Below, in pieces: positions 59,276 to 64,000 of a stretch of DNA of 64,000 nucleotides. Under the pieces are notes generated by a model. It searched no databases. It worked only from the letters and a program-made list of their open reading frames with translations, and was not told where the DNA came from. How positions within the stretch are numbered: the stretch's first letter is position 1; every line of letters starts with the position of its first letter. Source of the DNA: Botryotinia globosa (lineage: Eukaryota; Ascomycota; Leotiomycetes; Helotiales; Sclerotiniaceae); contig RCSZ01000001.1 of the NCBI GenBank assembly GCA_014898425.1, positions 1,736,001 through 1,800,000 of the forward strand, written 5' to 3'. The translations under genes were made by a program, and so were the position numbers.

Positions 59276-60022
59276 ATGGTAAGTTTCTCCACACAACCCT
59301 GACTGTCAGAGATGTCAACCAAAATAGATGAAACAAAATGATTAACATTTGTAAAGGCTCCCAAGAATCTACCACCCGCAGCCAAGCAGGCAAAGATTCT
59401 GGAGTGGTTTCGAACCTCCATGGGAGTCTATTCCTTTAAAGAACTTGAGAAACTACTCCCATCTGTCGGCTCGATCAATGGCATGCTAGTGAAAGAATAC
59501 ATCCAAGCGCTCACAGACGAGAATTTGATCCGCGTGGAGAAAATTGGAAGTGGCAATTGGTATTGGTCATTTACCTCAGATGCCAAGAAGAGCAAAGAAA
59601 ATCTGATCAACAAATTGAAGGATGAGGAAACTAAATTGTTGGCTACGATTGCGGTTGCCGAACAAGAGCTTAAAAAGGAAATGACAAAACGTCAAGAGGA
59701 CGATGAAATGCTCCTTGATGGTGGATCAGACAGACACGCTTTGATGGACGCTTATGAGGCTCTTGTGAAGGAGAACGACGCTCTTGATAAGGAATTGGAT
59801 CTCTACAGTGATAACGATCCTGCTGAGATCTTTCGAAAAATGGAGAAAATAAACAAACTTCAGAAGAGCACTTTAAGATGGACCGACAACCTTGAATCAC
59901 TTGAATCATTCTTGGTCAGCTTGACGGGAGACCGAGCTCAAGCTGGAGAGATCATGTATCGAGCATGTGGCGAGGACTATGTAGTCGGGGAAGGGTTGAA
60001 AGAATTAGCGGTCCCAAATTAG
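59276..60022 (+). CDS. MND1: Meiotic nuclear division protein 1 (Mnd1)
   Basis: Exon 1 is only the ATG (59276-59278), followed directly by GTAAGT; exon 2 runs 59357-60022. Together they give 222 aa. The protein opens APKNLPPAAKQAKILEWF and has the Mnd1 winged-helix region (GVYSFKELEKLLPSVGSINGMLVKEYIQALTDENLI), then IGSGNWYWSFTS. A long coiled coil follows (LINKLKDEETKLLATIAVAE onward). Mnd1 pairs with Hop2 to stimulate Dmc1/Rad51 strand invasion in meiosis. An internal ATG at 59420 (MGVYSF) would delete the conserved start, so the start-codon exon is preferred. Fungal Mnd1 genes often have an intron very near the start. Confidence 0.9.
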
Positions 60023-62986
60023 CGGATCCTTCTTAGCTCTACTTGCTTTGGACAATCTCGAGTTATCGGAATGTAATATGATGGAAGTGGTACTACTGGC
60101 TTGCGATTATCGTTACTCGGTCTGGCCGGTATAGCTTCATGTTTTGTTGTCGTCAGCTTTTTACGAAATATGATATGGAGGACAGTGTGATCAGATATCA
60201 AGTGGTTTGGTATGCATGGATGGAAACCGTTGATCAATCCGAACATTAACCTTAATCATTCGATTGCTCGAGAGCTGTTTGTTTGTTCGTTTGTTATTTC
60301 CAACTCGAAAACTTGATGATACGTTGATGAAACATTATTCATGTTACAGATGTGACATGTACGCAAACCCCAACATCTCCACTTGGCCACTTGAAAAATT
60401 TGCCATATCAGATGCAAGTGCAGCCCAAAGCGGGAAAATGTCTGGGAGGGACTAGACAAGCTTTTTCCCTAATCTTAGGCTGATCGCAATTTTCGAGGGA
60501 CCAGCTGGGCAACAATCTTCAATGTCACAAACGGGACTCGGGGATTTAACCAAATTGTACCCCGCACCGAGGAATCCACCAATTAGCCCAATAGACCGAT
60601 GAAATGTCATTGTGTTGCATCAAATATATCCTCTTTCGCTTCTCGGGTGCCCTATCACCTCTTCCAACGGTTCAACCTTCGATACAAATTGCTTCATATG
60701 GCTGAGTGCATATACTCGAAAATACGAATCCGTGATAGTGCTATGCATGATGAGTAGTAAACCAACGCAAAATCTCAAGCTAAGAGATGAGTTCCCGTGT
60801 GAATCGAAGGATGCCTATAGCTAGGCCAGGAAGAATCGGATCCCGAAAGAGATGACAAGTGAGAATACACTTTGGTGATTCGCAAAGTGTCGAGTAAGAC
60901 GCCATCACGCAATCAGGTTACAGTGCGAATGAACTGTCGGTATCTAGGTCCCTCACGAGACTATAAGGGATGCAAGAGTGCCGGTATGATGAGCAAGCTG
61001 GCTGGCTGATGGCAAGCGACGTGGATAATATATGGTTTGATCGTATACGTTGATCACTTCCTCGACGCCTAGAACAATCCAGCCCTACTGAACTCATCCC
61101 CTTTCACTAATTGTTCATCGAGCGTTCCTCGCTTGTACCGAAAAGTTACCGAAAGCTACAAAGCTACAAAGCTACAAAGCTACAGTGCTACATGCTGTAC
61201 ACCCTTCATTGGGATGTTTTGACATACAGAATGGTTGGCTGACAATTGTATACACATGAAATTTGCATTGGACCGATATACTCCTCCCGCTTCCCGATAG
61301 CAATCATCCAAAACCGATATCCCTAGAGCCGAACAAGTATGCATCGGTAGGTAGATAATGTAATGCCCTTCATTTCCTTCCGTTGTTTTTCTTTCGTTTT
61401 TTACTCGAGTATTCTGCTCTTCGTCTTCTTCTCACCGGGACATACACACTTCTTACCACTTTCTACGCTTCTTACCTACTGAGCATTTTCTTACGACCTC
61501 TTCCTCAAATAGCCACTCAACTCCTTTTATCCCTCAGCCTTATACGTGAAAGAAGAGTATCAGATTGCCAGGTTTCAGCGAATACATAGACGCCAATACC
61601 CACCATACACCACATACCACATACCACACACCACTCGCACGCCGAAACTGGATCGTGGACTGGATCATTGTGGACTGTGGGACCTAATAGGACCCCTGAG
61701 CAAATTCAAGCTTTCTGCAACGCGTAAGGACCTTCTCCGGGTCCCTCTTTGAACCCCTTCAAATTTGTCTGGGCTACACGACTTCCACGATTTGTACCCA
61801 ATTTTATCACGAATCTTAATTAAAACATACTTTTGTTTAAACCAAAAAGAAGTTCGATTTTCGAAACCTTCTACATCCATCCAGATATTATTCCTGGTAT
61901 TCCAAGGTTCTTTCGCATTCTCATGAAGAAAAGAGAGTTGCATCCATCCATCCCACTTGCTCTCCCTCTCCAGTCCTCCCCCACCCTTCATATCAATCAA
62001 TCAATAGCTAGTACCTAGCAACGACCTGGGGACCATTCCTATACAGTGTACACGTACAAGAATCATTATACTCTCGTGGGACTTGTTGTTCTGATTACCC
62101 TCATACTTTGCCTACCTGCCTACCTGCCTAGGTATCTCGCTCCCTCCTCTCCCTAGTACCCTCCTACCTGCTCTCTCGCTCCCTCCTCTCCCTAGTACCC
62201 TCCTACCTGCTCTCTCGGACTCGGACAATCCATGGACGTTGGTAAAACATTGACAAGTTCTCATCTGAGGAACTACTGCGACTCCGAGTAACTACCCAGG
62301 TACCACCTACCTAGGTACTTTGTACGAAAAAAGTTACCAGGTGCATTTGAAATCTTTTGAGTTTTGACCGACAAAACGTTCAGTCGCTCTGCTCACTCGC
62401 TCACTCGCTCACCCACTCTCACCCGCTCACCCACTCACCCACTCACCCACTCATTCATTCCTCTCTTCATTGAAGAAGATTGCAAATCCTGGTTGCAAAT
62501 CACAAATCACAAATCACAATTTCACAAAAAGATCCCCATATTCCCATCCCAGATCCTTCTAAGAGAGAGAGAAAGTCTTAGGTTCAAGAATATCAGAGAC
62601 CTGAAACCATTATTAGTCTTCCCGATTTTCCGTCTTTTATTTACCAGTCAACCCATCATTATTGATTGATTGACCCAACTATCCTTCATCAACGAAACCC
62701 CATTCGTATTTCGATTCACTATTATATTCTTATTTATTTATTTATTATACTATCCATTACTATTACTGTTATTTATTACTCAATTTACACACTCAAGGAT
62801 TGGCCATGCATCTTGATTCACTTCTTATTATAACGACTTAGCATTGGCAACTGTCGTTGTTTCCCCCGCAGTCGCCCGGAATTTGCAGTTCTGCCAATAT
62901 TCTGCGTGCGACTTCCCGTCAATTCCTTCCCAGTACTTGGCAGACACGATTTAAGACTTGGCACCGCGAACATATCATATTATAGC
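60023..62986. other. 3-kb repeat-rich gap before the arrestin-like gene
   Basis: Contains a four-copy AGCTACAA-type repeat near 61154-61186, the 39-bp duplication listed separately, and CACCCACT-type repeats at about 62395-62455. Pyrimidine-rich stretches near the 3' end fit a long 5' leader for the arrestin-like gene. ORFs have no motifs. No tRNA seen. Confidence 0.45.
62135..62212 (+). repeat. 39-bp tandem duplication
   Basis: Two identical 39-bp units starting TCTCGCTCCCTCCTCTCCCT at 62135 and 62174, followed by a partial third TCTCG. The top strand is pyrimidine-rich. It lies about 0.8 kb before the arrestin-like start codon. Confidence 0.93.
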
Positions 62987-64000
62987 ATGTGCGCGAATGT
63001 CACTTCAACGACCCAGTCGTCGCCTACCGCATCGACAGGTCGCTCTCTGTTTTCTAGATTGACTGCCCCATTGAAGTCCCGAACGCGCAACCTGGCCGAC
63101 TTCCATATCGAACCAATTGAACCTCACCGGCGATATGCACCGGGTGATCTGGTAAGGGGTGCCGTGGTATTGACTGTTGTCAAACCCGTACGGATTACTC
63201 ACCTCACTGTCTGCCTGCATGGCTTCATACACGTCTACAAGAATGCCAATGGCGCGAACGAACCTCTGCCAGACACAGTGACGTATGCCTCGGGCAATCC
63301 CATGAAGTCACAATACTTTGGGAATGGTTATTGCTCACTCTTCCAAGATGAAGTTATATTATGTGGTGAAGGTAGACTTGATGCTGGAGTATATAGATTT
63401 AATTTCGAACTGGAATTTCCTACCAAGGGTATTCCTACAAGCGTCGATGTAGGCAACTTTTGAGCAAACCCCAATGCGACTTGGACTAATGAATGTGATT
63501 AGTTTGAAAGAGGAACGATATCATATCAGATCTCTTCGACGATCACCCGGCCAACTACAATAGCTGCGACCTCGATGTGCGAGAGGAAGGTTGAGCTGGT
63601 TGAGAGAGTAGATGTCGGTCCCTTGGGCCCACCCCGACCTCGAACAATATCGCTGGAACCCATCTCGAGACGAGCAAAGAGGAAGAAGTCCATTAGGACA
63701 AAAGATCACCCCCAATCCCGCGAACATGCGGACACAAGATCCATTAGTGATACAACCGAAGCTACGTCACCGCGGCCGGATGACTCTGTGAGCCAAGTGG
63801 ATACACATGATAACCACATACAACCCCGAAGCCCGGCGCAAAGCGATGTCCAAAGCACTTTCAGTACAGACAGTACGCTCAGTAGTAGTACTGGCCTCAG
63901 CTTTCGGTTGGGACCCGTTCCATCATCGGGACGCTCGACTCGAGATAGCCAAGGCAACAGCAGCAATTCCCTCTCCGATAAAACCATTACAGCTACAATC
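62987..64000 (+). CDS. Arrestin-domain protein (ART-like adaptor), 3' end beyond window
   Basis: Exon 1 is 62987-63448 (154 codons from MCANVTSTTQSS). A 54-nt GTAGGC...TAG intron leads to exon 2 from 63503, open to the window end (166 codons). The arrestin N-domain is visible: FHIEPIEPHRRYAPGDLVRG, then VRITHLTVCLHGFIHVYKNA, and GVYRFNFELEFPTKGIPTSV. A Ser-rich, basic region follows (RRAKRKKSIRTKDH, DSTLSSSTGLSF). Fungal arrestin-related adaptors recruit Rsp5-type ubiquitin ligases to membrane transporters. The C-domain and any PPxY motifs lie outside. The open frame extends upstream without an ATG, so 62987 is taken as the start. Confidence 0.85.

Noticed and set aside
62906..62986. N-terminal extension of the arrestin-like protein
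   Set aside because: The open frame begins with a non-ATG codon and its text does not match the family. The first ATG is at 62987.

Overview
The window looks like nuclear DNA of a filamentous ascomycete, most likely Botrytis (Sclerotiniaceae). Genes carry short GT-AG introns of about 45-120 nt, intergenic gaps are long and AT-leaning, and I see no bacterial operons. The strongest species clue is the succinate dehydrogenase iron-sulfur subunit at 29.7 kb. It is 300 aa after splicing, and its P225, N230 and H272 fall exactly on the numbering used for Botrytis cinerea SdhB. All exon structures below were assembled by eye from splice signals, reading phase and family motifs.

Layout. 0-5.5 kb: a conserved fungal protein, the tail-anchored E2 Ubc6, mitochondrial Sam50 and a hotdog-fold thioesterase. 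6.7-15.6 kb: an accessory block with a UstYa-like (DUF3328) oxidase, an MFS transporter, an FMO-like flavoprotein and an Old Yellow Enzyme homologue whose frame breaks by one base at a splice junction. 16.4-25.2 kb: a small membrane protein, meiotic MSH4, the ribosome-assembly factor Rsa4/Notchless (with a 14-bp tandem repeat upstream) and a 3-ketoacyl-CoA thiolase. 26.1-30.7 kb: a BYS1-like secreted protein and SdhB. 31.5-35.5 kb: small genes I do not recognise, two of which look related. 36-40.3 kb: a six-exon MFS transporter with a 26-nt exon, microsatellites, and a CFEM GPI-type protein. 40.3-48.8 kb: gene-poor, with one 53-aa cysteine protein. 48.8-58.6 kb: an M1 aminopeptidase, the diphthamide J-protein Dph4, a BNR-4 protein and a sugar-porter MFS protein. 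59.3-64 kb: meiotic MND1, a 3-kb repeat-rich gap, and the 5' part of an arrestin-domain gene that runs off the window.

How it fits together. Most genes are independent housekeeping units: mitochondrial biogenesis and respiration (Sam50, SdhB), ER-associated degradation (Ubc6), 60S assembly (Rsa4), beta-oxidation (thiolase), peptide turnover (aminopeptidase) and meiosis (MSH4, MND1). The only block that reads as a pathway is 6.7-15.6 kb. Three of its enzyme classes (UstYa-type oxidase, FMO, MFS exporter) also occur in ustiloxin-type fungal RiPP clusters, and no PKS, NRPS or terpene synthase lies in the window. It is the best candidate here for an undescribed system. The precursor and the chemistry are unknown, and the only precursor-like ORF nearby is weak.
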